NCBI GenBank assembly: GCA_011330545.1
Contig: DRQI01000111.1
Location: 1-6,680 of the forward strand
Direction of reading: 5' to 3'
Origin: Flavobacteriia bacterium
GTDB taxonomy: Bacteria; Bacteroidota; Bacteroidia; Flavobacteriales; Flavobacteriaceae
DNA length: 6,680 bases
In this document: positions 1 to 6,204 of the stretch, in pieces
How positions within the stretch are numbered: the first letter of the stretch is position 1
Layout of the letters: each line of letters opens with the position of its first letter
Notes under the pieces: generated by a model
The model's input: the letters and a program-made list of their open reading frames with translations, nothing else
What the model was told of the DNA's origin: nothing
Databases searched by the model: none
Translations under genes and position numbers: made by a program

Positions 1-281
1 CTGTTACAGTTGGGGCAGCTGTCAAATAGGTGTTCCATTTTAAAAGGAGTACTGCATTCTAAACACTTGGCTCTTGCCTGTTTAAAATCTATTTGCAGTT
101 CGGCTTTTTCTAAAACAGTACCCTTTACTGCCGGTTTCCAGACGTATTCCAATGAATCTAATTCTACGCCGGCTAAAGAACCAATTTCTAATTCAATAAG
201 TGTTACACTTTTTTTATTCGCTTTGTTGGTTTCCTTTTCGGCAATGTTAATAATACCCAGTGCAATTGATAACTCATGCAT
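1..281 (-). CDS. hypA: Hydrogenase nickel incorporation protein HypA (copy 1), 3'-truncated by window edge
   Basis: HypA is the cytoplasmic metallochaperone that, with HypB, delivers Ni to the hydrogenase large subunit. Reading the minus strand from the ATG at 281 gives 93 codons plus two bases before the edge. The protein begins MHELSIALGIINIAE, the classic HypA start, with His2 and Glu3 of the Ni site. A LEIGSLAGVELDSL stretch (about 31-44) matches the conserved (V/L)xLxIGxLxGVE block. The structural zinc site is complete: C73-x2-C76 and C89-x2-C92, the usual HypA spacing. The last 20 or so residues lie outside the window. It is transcribed away from the hydrogenase genes and is the second hypA here, so it may head a separate hyp or hydrogenase operon to the left. 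No clear ribosome-binding site is visible, which is normal for Bacteroidota. The identification is very secure; its specific client is unknown. Confidence 0.95.
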   Translation of the reverse strand, partial: MHELSIALGIINIAEKETNKANKKSVTLIELEIGSLAGVELDSLEYVWKPAVKGTVLEKAELQIDFKQARAKCLECSTPFKMEHLFDSCPNCN

Positions 282-601
282 ACGCTTATTTCAAAGTGTA
301 AAGCTACCATTTTAGGGCGAAGATTCAAAGAATATAAACCACTAGTTTTGATTGGTGAAAGTATTTCAATTGACGTACTATACTTTGCTAAGCCCTTTAA
401 AATAAGGAGTTTTGGTAAATTTAGATAGTCCTGACACGGAATAAAATATATAAAGATTATTAAGTCTTTAATAAAATACAGATATAATTGAAAATACCTT
501 AATAATACCTTTATAATTATATATTATTCATAAGTTTTTTTCATATTTAATAAAAAAACTATATATTAGGGCTTTTATTTTAACTAATTTATGATCAAAT
601 T
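282..601. promoter_or_regulatory. Divergent intergenic region between hypA copy 1 and the hydrogenase small-subunit gene
   Basis: These 320 bp contain no supportable gene. Both flanking genes read outward, so promoters for both should lie here. The right half (about 430-601) is extremely A/T-rich, as is common upstream of strongly regulated genes. A plus-strand TAGTTTTG at 343-350 exactly fits the Bacteroidota -7 consensus TAnnTTTG, but I see no good -33 TTTG at the expected distance, and it would give a leader of about 240 nt. TACCTTTA at 506-513 is a one-mismatch alternative closer to the gene. A small palindrome TGAAA-GTA-TTTCA lies at 356-368. The functional assignment is inferred from gene orientation. 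Confidence 0.5.
533..560. repeat. Perfect 9-bp inverted repeat upstream of the small-subunit gene
   Basis: AGTTTTTTT (533-541) and AAAAAAACT (552-560) are perfect reverse complements separated by 10 bp, ending 41 bp before the start codon at 602. It could be an operator or a leader hairpin. The arms are nearly pure T and A tracts in a very A/T-rich stretch, so chance is a serious alternative. Confidence 0.35.
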
Positions 602-1561
602 ATGGCTAACGTTTTATGGTTACAAGGAGGAGCATGTAGTGGAAACACTATGTCTTTTCTAAACGCAGAAGAACCCACTGTAGTAGAATTGATTACTGAT
701 TTTGGATTAAATATCCTTTGGCACCCGACTACCGGATTGCAAATTGGCGATCAAGTACAAGATTTATTAAAAGATATCATCGCCGGAAAAGTGCAGATGG
801 ATATTTTAGTTTTCGAAGGTTCAATTATCCAAGGCCCAAACGGGTCGGGTTCGATGAATTACTTCGCTGATAGGCCCATGAAAGATTGGGTAAAAGAATT
901 GTCAGAAGTTGCGGGATATGTGGTCGCAATAGGCGATTGTGCAACATGGGGAGGAATTCCGGCAGTACCTCCAAACCCCAGTGATTCAACGGGAATGCAA
1001 TTTTTGAAAAAAGAAAAAGGCGGATTTTTAGGAGCGAATTATGTATCTAAAGGCGGTTTGCCGGTAATAAATGTTCCGGGTTGCCCGGCGCATCCCGATT
1101 GGATAACCCAAATTTTAGTAGCCATATCAGTAGGTAGGATAGGAGATGTGTTAATTGATGAATACCACCGCCCTAAAACGTTCTTTACGGATTTTGTACA
1201 AACAGGTTGTACCAATGTTACCAATTTTGCACAAAAAGTAGACGGGCATTTTGGAAAACGTAGCGGATGCCTATTTTATGAAGTTGGATGTAGAGGCCCT
1301 TTAACAAGAGCTAGTTGTAATAATATTTTATGGAATCGGCAATCGAGTAAAACACGCGCAAACCATCCTTGTTTAGGTTGTACAGAACCCGGTTTTCCAC
1401 ATCATGATTTGATGAAAGGAAGTATCTTCAAAACCATGAAATATATGGGGGTTTTCCCGAAAGAAGTTCCACATGGCAGAACCAAATTGGCCTATTATAT
1501 GGAAGCAGGATTCCAAAAAGTAATGCCTAAAAACCACAAAGTGATGGAAGCCTCAAAATAA
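602..1561 (+). CDS. hhyS: [NiFe]-hydrogenase small subunit, group 1h/1l-like (HhyS)
   Basis: This 319-aa Fe-S subunit carries electrons from the NiFe site. It starts directly in the proximal-cluster domain, so there is no Tat signal peptide, and the C-terminus has no hydrophobic anchor; the enzyme is probably cytoplasmic or peripheral. Proximal ligands visible are C12 (ACSGNTMSF), C113 (GDCATWGGIP) and C161 (PGCPAHPDW). The second Cys of the usual CxGC motif is Asn15. C203, C223, C230, C239, C257 and C260 (GCRGP, PCLGCTEPGF) supply the medial and distal clusters; the position normally holding the distal His is Gln200. From memory, the CSGNTMSFLNAEEP signature and this length match the actinobacterial-type enzyme of Ralstonia eutropha and other group 1h proteins, implying H2 uptake, possibly at atmospheric levels. 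Group 1l is not excluded. The large-subunit gene follows after 26 bp. An ATG at 591 is out of frame, so 602 is the start. Confidence 0.95.
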   Translation: MANVLWLQGGACSGNTMSFLNAEEPTVVELITDFGLNILWHPTTGLQIGDQVQDLLKDIIAGKVQMDILVFEGSIIQGPNGSGSMNYFADRPMKDWVKELSEVAGYVVAIGDCATWGGIPAVPPNPSDSTGMQFLKKEKGGFLGANYVSKGGLPVINVPGCPAHPDWITQILVAISVGRIGDVLIDEYHRPKTFFTDFVQTGCTNVTNFAQKVDGHFGKRSGCLFYEVGCRGPLTRASCNNILWNRQSSKTRANHPCLGCTEPGFPHHDLMKGSIFKTMKYMGVFPKEVPHGRTKLAYYMEAGFQKVMPKNHKVMEASK

Positions 1562-1587
1562 TCTAACACAAACTAAAATAATTGAAA

Positions 1588-3180
1588 ATGTCAGTAAAAG
1601 AATTAAATATATCACCCGTAGGCCGTGTAGAAGGCGATTTAGATGTAAAAGTCTATATTGATAATGGCAAAGTGACACGGGCTCATACACAAGCCGCTAT
1701 GTTTAGGGGCTTTGAAAAAATTATGGCAGGTAAAGACCCGCAATCAGGATTAATTGTAACACCGAGAATATGTGGAATCTGCGGAGGTTCGCATTTATAT
1801 TGCGCATCCTCTGCATTAGATACTGCTTGGGGTACCAAATTACCTCCCAATGCGTTATTATTGAGAGCCATTGGGCAAGCCACAGAAACCATTCAAAGTA
1901 TACCAAGATGGTTTTATGCCATTTTTGCAACCGACCTCGCCAATAAAAAATATGCTAACAAACCTTTATATGGCGAAGTTGTAAAACGTTGGTCGGCTTA
2001 TGTAGGCACTACTTTCCAAAAAGGATTAACAGCAAGTGGGTTGCCCGTACAAGTATATGCGTTGTTCGGAGGGCAATGGCCACATTCAAGTTATATGGTG
2101 CCCGGCGGCGTAATGTGTGCCCCCACATTAAAAGATATTACCAGGGCACACGCCATTATGACCCAATTTAAAAATGATTGGCTAGAACCTATTTGGCTAG
2201 GCTGTTCTATAGAACGCTATTTAGAAATAAAAACATGGGACGATATGCTCGCCTGGGTTGATGAAAACGATTCACAACGCAATAGTGACCTAGGCTTGTT
2301 TATTAGAGCCGGAATCGAATTCGGATTGGATAAATTCGGGCAAGGTGTTGGCAAATTTTTAGCCTATGGTACGTATTTACATAAAGACCATTATCAAAAT
2401 CCGACCATCGAAGGAAGAAATGATGCTTTAATCAGCTCAAGTGGTTTCTTTGACGGCGAAAATTGGCATGAATTTGACCACTTAAAGGTCAGTGAGCACG
2501 TGAAACATTCATGGTATGACAATCAAGAAGACGGATTACATCCTTGGAAAGAGCCTTTGCCAACTCCGGCAAAATCACAAACCTTAGAAGATTCTGATTT
2601 TGACGGCCAATACAGTTGGGCAAAAGCCCCGCGTTATGATGGATATGCTTGTGAAACAGGGCCTTTAGCCCGCGTTATTATGAATGCAAATCCTGCCAAT
2701 AAAGACCATCAAATCAATGACCCCCTATTTGGAGATATTATTAAAAAAATGGGCCCCAGTGTCTTTACAAGAGTATTGGCAAGGGTTCATGAAGCTCCGA
2801 GATTATACAATTTTATAAACCAATGGCTGTCAGAAATAGATTTAGACGGTGAGTTTTATATCAAGCCCGTTGAAAAAGACGGCAAAGGGTTCGGGGCAAC
2901 TGAAGCTGCTCGTGGAGCTTTGGCACATTGGATAGAAATTGAAAACGGCGTGATAAAAAACTATCAAGTAATGGCACCTACTACTTGGAATGTAGGCCCT
3001 AATGATGCCGAAGGAAATCCCGGGCCCATAGAAAGTGCCCTTACCGGAATTGATATTGAAGACCCAACAGACCCCGTTGAAGTAGGGATAGTAGCCCGTT
3101 CATTCGATTCGTGTTTGGTATGTACCGTACATGCCCACGATGAAAAAAGCGGCGTAGAACTATCTAAGTTCAAATTATAA
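1588..3180 (+). CDS. hhyL: [NiFe]-hydrogenase large (catalytic) subunit, group 1h/1l-like (HhyL)
   Basis: This 530-aa subunit holds the NiFe(CN)2CO centre that splits H2. The ATG at 1588 (MSVKELNISPVGRVEG) is preferred over an in-frame TTG two codons upstream, because GRVEG then falls at the usual N-terminal position. The L1 motif is RICGICGGSH with C62, C65 and H69. RGFE, which precedes it, is also conserved. The L2 motif near the C-terminus is DSCLVCTVH with C509, C512 and H515. These four Cys are the Ni/Fe ligands. Downstream of H515 lies a 15-residue tail (AHDEKSGVELSKFKL), the propeptide that a HybD-type protease removes after Ni insertion; such a protease is encoded next in the window. 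The usual L2 Pro (DPC) is Ser510 minus two, that is DSC. The gene is cotranscribed with the small subunit and ends just before a strong terminator. Family is certain; exact group assignment needs a tree. Confidence 0.96.
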   Translation: MSVKELNISPVGRVEGDLDVKVYIDNGKVTRAHTQAAMFRGFEKIMAGKDPQSGLIVTPRICGICGGSHLYCASSALDTAWGTKLPPNALLLRAIGQATETIQSIPRWFYAIFATDLANKKYANKPLYGEVVKRWSAYVGTTFQKGLTASGLPVQVYALFGGQWPHSSYMVPGGVMCAPTLKDITRAHAIMTQFKNDWLEPIWLGCSIERYLEIKTWDDMLAWVDENDSQRNSDLGLFIRAGIEFGLDKFGQGVGKFLAYGTYLHKDHYQNPTIEGRNDALISSSGFFDGENWHEFDHLKVSEHVKHSWYDNQEDGLHPWKEPLPTPAKSQTLEDSDFDGQYSWAKAPRYDGYACETGPLARVIMNANPANKDHQINDPLFGDIIKKMGPSVFTRVLARVHEAPRLYNFINQWLSEIDLDGEFYIKPVEKDGKGFGATEAARGALAHWIEIENGVIKNYQVMAPTTWNVGPNDAEGNPGPIESALTGIDIEDPTDPVEVGIVARSFDSCLVCTVHAHDEKSGVELSKFKL

Positions 3181-3205
3181 TACTCTGATTGTAAAATAGT
3201 TATAT

Positions 3206-3242
3206 AAAACTTTCTTAAGTTAACACCTTAAGAAAGTTTTTT
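3206..3242 (+). terminator. Intrinsic terminator after the hydrogenase structural genes
   Basis: A perfect 14-bp stem pairs AAAACTTTCTTAAG (3206-3219) with CTTAAGAAAGTTTT (3227-3240), with a 7-nt loop (3220-3226). The right arm runs into a six-T tract (3237-3242). It lies 25 bp after the large-subunit stop codon. The stem is A/T-rich but long. It would end the two-gene structural transcript and leave an 84-bp gap before the maturation genes, which then need read-through or their own promoter. Confidence 0.85.
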
Positions 3243-3326
3243 AGTTAAGCCGAATTTAAATGGCTTTCCTAGCAATTTAGAAAGTAGTGTAAAAAATAGT
3301 ATCATTTCAGTAAAAAGAAACACCCT

Positions 3327-3806
3327 ATGAAAATAGCCATAATGGGATTTGGAAATCCGGTACGAAGTGATGATGCCGTCGGCATTTATGTAATAGAAAA
3401 ATTGAAGGAAAAAATTGACGATAGTGCTGAGATTCGTATTTTCGATATGGGTACCGCCGCCTTTGAAGTACTTTTTGGCTTAAAAGGGCATCAAAAAATA
3501 ATTTTGGTAGATGCCGTTTTAAATAGCAATGAGCCCGTTGGCACCTTGTTTAAAGTACCCGCAGAAGAAGTGATGCGTGCACCCCAAGATGACCCTATGG
3601 TGTTTTTGCATGGCATGAAATGGGATCAAGCCCTCTCGTATGCCAAAAAAATATTACAAGATGAATATCCCGATGATATACAAGTTTATTTGATTGCCAT
3701 AGAAAATACAAAATTGGAAGTCGATTTGAGTAAAGAAGTCAAAAATGCAGGCGATAAAGTAGTACATCATATTTTAGAAGAATTAAAAATGTTAGAAGCG
3801 ATTTAA
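3327..3806 (+). CDS. hyaD: [NiFe]-hydrogenase maturation endopeptidase (HyaD/HybD family, peptidase M52)
   Basis: This 159-aa protease matches the usual length of HybD/HyaD/HupD enzymes, which cut the C-terminal tail from the large subunit once nickel is in place. The N-terminal signature is MGFGNPVRSDDAVGI (about 6-20). The three expected metal-binding positions are D16 (Glu16 in E. coli HybD), D62 (ILVDAV) and H95 (FLHGM). The substrate-recognition DGGT loop is present as D40-MGT. The natural client is the large subunit encoded just upstream, which carries a matching 15-residue tail. It is the first gene of the second transcription unit, 84 bp after the terminator, and its TAA stop directly abuts the next gene's GTG. 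No Shine-Dalgarno is evident, only an A-rich upstream stretch. Identification is secure at family level. Confidence 0.93.
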   Translation: MKIAIMGFGNPVRSDDAVGIYVIEKLKEKIDDSAEIRIFDMGTAAFEVLFGLKGHQKIILVDAVLNSNEPVGTLFKVPAEEVMRAPQDDPMVFLHGMKWDQALSYAKKILQDEYPDDIQVYLIAIENTKLEVDLSKEVKNAGDKVVHHILEELKMLEAI

Positions 3807-4121
3807 GTGGTTAGTGTTGCCTTACAATCATCACATCTCTTTTTAGATAGTGAATTGGTAAAGAAAATTTTCGGAAACGTTCATTATGCCTATGCTACCT
3901 ATAGCAAAGAACAACACCGGTTATTGATTACGCCCGTGAGTAGCCAATGGTTTGTAAAATTGTATGAACCAACACAGTTTTTGTTGAAATCGCGAAATTT
4001 AAAAGGCGACAAAACGTTGGCCATTCGAGAAATTTTAATTGACAATGATATCGACATGGCAGATAGGGTAGTAACGTTTGAAATAGTAGAAAAAACCAAT
4101 CTCATAAAAGTACAATTATGA
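3807..4121 (+). CDS. Unrecognised small protein in the hydrogenase maturation cluster (104 aa)
   Basis: I do not recognise this protein. It begins at a GTG that immediately follows the protease stop codon and ends in an ATGA overlap with the next gene, which supports a real, translationally coupled gene. The product is soluble, with no signal peptide, membrane segment or Cys-rich metal motif; it contains no cysteine at all. The middle and end (RLLITPVSSQWFVKLYEP at about 38-55, then alternating segments such as RVVTFEIVEKTNLIKVQL at 87-104) suggest a compact beta-rich fold. Its place between the maturation protease and hypA suggests a role in assembly or function of this hydrogenase, but that is inference from position. 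An internal start could shorten it slightly, but GTG gives the best packing. Confidence 0.8.
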   Translation: MVSVALQSSHLFLDSELVKKIFGNVHYAYATYSKEQHRLLITPVSSQWFVKLYEPTQFLLKSRNLKGDKTLAIREILIDNDIDMADRVVTFEIVEKTNLIKVQL

Positions 4122-4384
4122 CAGCAAGAAATAAGCCTGAAGACACATGGCTTTTAGATGCCGAAGTACAATATAAAATTGAGAAAGTAAAGGGTCGTTG
4201 GGAAGTTTCGTTACTTTTTATCGATACCAGAGACCCTACCCATATTTTAGTTCAAAAAGTGGGCGATTACCAATCACAGCGATTGGCAGAAATCTATGCC
4301 AGAAATATGCAAAAAACTGCAGCAAAAGATGTTAGAGGAACCCAAAAAGTTAATAAAGATGCTTACGATACAAACAGCAACTAA
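4118..4384 (+). CDS. Unrecognised small protein in the hydrogenase maturation cluster (88 aa)
   Basis: I do not recognise this protein. Its ATG overlaps the previous stop codon by 4 bp (ATGA), typical of translational coupling. The sequence appears to have a short beta region (AEVQYKIEKVKGRWEVSLLF, about 15-34), then a probable amphipathic helix (QSQRLAEIYARNMQKTAA, about 53-70) and a polar tail. There are no cysteines, signal peptide or membrane segments. The 3' end overlaps the start of the next gene in another frame by 26 to 89 bp, depending on which start that gene uses. Together with the preceding 104-aa protein and the following repeat protein it forms an uncharacterised trio inside the maturation unit. 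It may be a partner of one of those, but no function can be read from the sequence. Confidence 0.78.
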   Translation: MTARNKPEDTWLLDAEVQYKIEKVKGRWEVSLLFIDTRDPTHILVQKVGDYQSQRLAEIYARNMQKTAAKDVRGTQKVNKDAYDTNSN

Positions 4385-5837
4385 TACAAAAAATAAAGTA
4401 AGGCATATCATTTCTTCTGTTGAAAGGTTAGATGAATTGGTTGTGGTTACTGATAATGAGTTAGTTACAAATGGTAAAATGATCTATATTGAAAATCAAA
4501 AGATACGAAATGCCTTAGATTGGCACGATACAGAACCCCCGTACCTGTTTTCTGAAATTCAATTCTCACCTGCCAATCTACTAGCCTTTGTATTTTATAA
4601 GTTGGGAAACCATCAAAGGGCATTTGAATATATTTCAGAACACGATGAATTGTACCGCCCATTGCTTATCGCTACAAACTTACAATTCGGGTATGAAATT
4701 TCTCAAGAAATGTATGATGAAGTTTTTCAAAAAAGTGTACACAATGCCTGTGTGCTGCAACATTATGGAATTCTACAAAATAGAAGTACTCTTTCGCAAT
4801 TAAAAAATTTATATCAAAAAGCGTTGTCCAATGCCGAAAATGACGAAGTGAAAATTTTTACTGCCAAACACTATACCAACCTTCTTTTAGACAGCAATGC
4901 CTGTAAAGAAGCTGAAAATGTGATACGCTCATTAGAAGGGAAAGCTATTTCTGACGAAGCAAAAAACGCACTAAATGTACAATTGGCATCGGCGCTTATG
5001 GCACAATTAGGTGTTCCGTACCACGAAAGTACCCTTGATATCATTAAAACCTTATTTGAAAAAAGTATCGCATTTTATGAAAGTAAAAACCTCAAAGTAA
5101 ATGCAGGGCTTTTATTAATAGATGCCTCAGAGATTGCCAATTTTCAAAGCGATTTTATCGGCTCAAAAGAATTTATAACAAAAGCCATACGTTATTTTAA
5201 AGAAGAAAATATTACCGAATTTTTAGGCGAAGCGATGTTGCGCAAAGCAACATTATTATATACGTGGTCTAAAAATGGCAGTCCGCAATATTATAAACCC
5301 GCTATCAATGCTTTTCAAGATACACTAAAAGTATTTAAACGCGATACACACCCGCAAAAATTTGCAGACATCCACCATAATTTAGCATTGATTTATTCTG
5401 AAATACCCGTAGTTTCTGAAGAAAAACCGATATGGACAGCATTTTGTGCTTCCTCATTTAAAGAGGCCTTACAATTTTATACCAAAGAAAATTATCCTTA
5501 TGAGTACGCTATGGCCAGTCATAATTATGCCACGGCCTTGATGAACTTTCCGAAAGCAAAGATGCATAATAATTTAGATAAAGCAGCGCAACTTTTTGAA
5601 GAAGCCCTTACGGTTCGCACAGTAGAAAAATATCCTTTTGAAAGGGCATTAACACTTCTAAATCAGTTAGAACTAGGCTGGTTAACACACAATGAAGACT
5701 CATCAGAAGAGCGAAAGAAATATGAGCAAATGCACAAAATAATTAAAGAAATAAAAACGCTGGTAACCGATAAAAATTTAATCCGCCAAGCAAATAACCA
5801 CCTTGAACAATTAGAACAATTAAAAACCGTATTATAG
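4359..5837 (+). CDS. TPR-like helical repeat protein of the hydrogenase cluster (492 aa from this start)
   Basis: This is a soluble, largely alpha-helical protein with TPR-like repeats, usually protein-interaction scaffolds; a chaperone or assembly role for this hydrogenase is inferred from position only. The frame opens at ATG 4296 (513 aa); 4329 and 4359 are alternative starts. I prefer 4359 because it has an A-rich upstream (AATAAAG) and only 26 bp of overlap with the previous gene. In 513-aa numbering, a TPR-like helix pair sits at 94-113 (NLLAFVFYKLGNHQRAFEYI). A clear tandem series lies at about 265, 305, 352, 400 and 446. Its last three units share HP/YP-x-x-x-A followed by a second helix pair (HHNLALIYSE, SHNYATALMN, LLNQLELGWL). 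The C-terminus is a charged helix (about 470-513). No signal peptide or transmembrane segment is seen. The downstream hypA starts 6 bp after its stop. From memory, TPR proteins have been reported near group 1h hydrogenases in other phyla; I could not check this. Confidence 0.85.
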   Translation: MLTIQTATNTKNKVRHIISSVERLDELVVVTDNELVTNGKMIYIENQKIRNALDWHDTEPPYLFSEIQFSPANLLAFVFYKLGNHQRAFEYISEHDELYRPLLIATNLQFGYEISQEMYDEVFQKSVHNACVLQHYGILQNRSTLSQLKNLYQKALSNAENDEVKIFTAKHYTNLLLDSNACKEAENVIRSLEGKAISDEAKNALNVQLASALMAQLGVPYHESTLDIIKTLFEKSIAFYESKNLKVNAGLLLIDASEIANFQSDFIGSKEFITKAIRYFKEENITEFLGEAMLRKATLLYTWSKNGSPQYYKPAINAFQDTLKVFKRDTHPQKFADIHHNLALIYSEIPVVSEEKPIWTAFCASSFKEALQFYTKENYPYEYAMASHNYATALMNFPKAKMHNNLDKAAQLFEEALTVRTVEKYPFERALTLLNQLELGWLTHNEDSSEERKKYEQMHKIIKEIKTLVTDKNLIRQANNHLEQLEQLKTVL

Positions 5838-5843
5838 GCTGTT

Positions 5844-6191
5844 ATGCACGAAACATCTATTGTAAATAGTATTATCAAAACCTTAGAAATGGAGTTTGAA
5901 GAAGAAAAACTTCGTAAAATGAGAGCTATCTATCTAAAAGTAGGTAAGTTATCTAATATAGAGCCAAGGTTGTTACACAATGCCTATGGAGCGTATAATT
6001 ATTGCGGTTCGAAATATCACGAAGTAGATTTACACATAGAATCAACAGAAATAAAAATACAATGCGAAATATGCAACCATATTACGCAGGTAAAAAACTA
6101 TCGGTTTATTTGTGAAAATTGTGAACGCCCGAGCAAGAATTTAATTGAAGGCGAAGAAATGCTCATCCATAAAGTAGAATTTGAAGATTAA
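5844..6191 (+). CDS. hypA: Hydrogenase nickel incorporation protein HypA (copy 2)
   Basis: This is a full-length HypA of 115 aa, the Ni metallochaperone that works with HypB. It begins MHETSIVNSI, with His2 and Glu3 of the Ni site. LKVGKLSNIEP (31-41) matches the conserved core block. The zinc site is C74-x2-C77 and C90-x2-C93. The end (NLIEGEEMLIHKVEFED, 99-115) fits the usual C-terminal strand. It differs markedly from the minus-strand copy at the left edge (only the N-terminal MHE-S-I, part of the core and the Cys pairs are shared), so it is a paralog or separately acquired gene, not a recent duplicate. An extra Cys54 has no counterpart in the edge copy. It is 6 bp after the repeat-protein gene and 13 bp before hypB, so it belongs to the maturation unit for the adjacent hydrogenase. 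Confidence 0.95.
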   Translation: MHETSIVNSIIKTLEMEFEEEKLRKMRAIYLKVGKLSNIEPRLLHNAYGAYNYCGSKYHEVDLHIESTEIKIQCEICNHITQVKNYRFICENCERPSKNLIEGEEMLIHKVEFED

Positions 6192-6204
6192 AAAAATAAA
6201 TAAG

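Noticed and set aside
10..315. Plus-strand open frame of 101 codons at the left edge
   Set aside because: It is antisense to an unmistakable HypA on the minus strand, and its translation resembles no protein family.
404..444. AAGGAG followed by a TTG-started 10-codon frame in the intergenic region
   Set aside because: It is too short, uses a rare start, and Bacteroidota rarely rely on such sites; chance is more likely.
501..528. Inverted repeat AATAATA/TATTATT with a 14-bp spacer
   Set aside because: Low-complexity A/T sequence makes such pairs expected by chance.
624..639. Strong Shine-Dalgarno-like AAGGAGG followed by ATG TAG inside the small-subunit gene
   Set aside because: It encodes the conserved QGGACS segment, the ATG is out of frame and is followed at once by a stop.
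1582..1587. TTG start two codons before the large-subunit ATG
   Set aside because: The ATG at 1588 gives the expected N-terminus and is the stronger codon.
1683..1930. Minus-strand open frames within the large-subunit gene, and similar ones at 1039-1224, 2964-3173, 3899-4105, 4465-4662, 5663-5878 and 6285-6482
   Set aside because: All lie opposite well-supported genes and show no family features.
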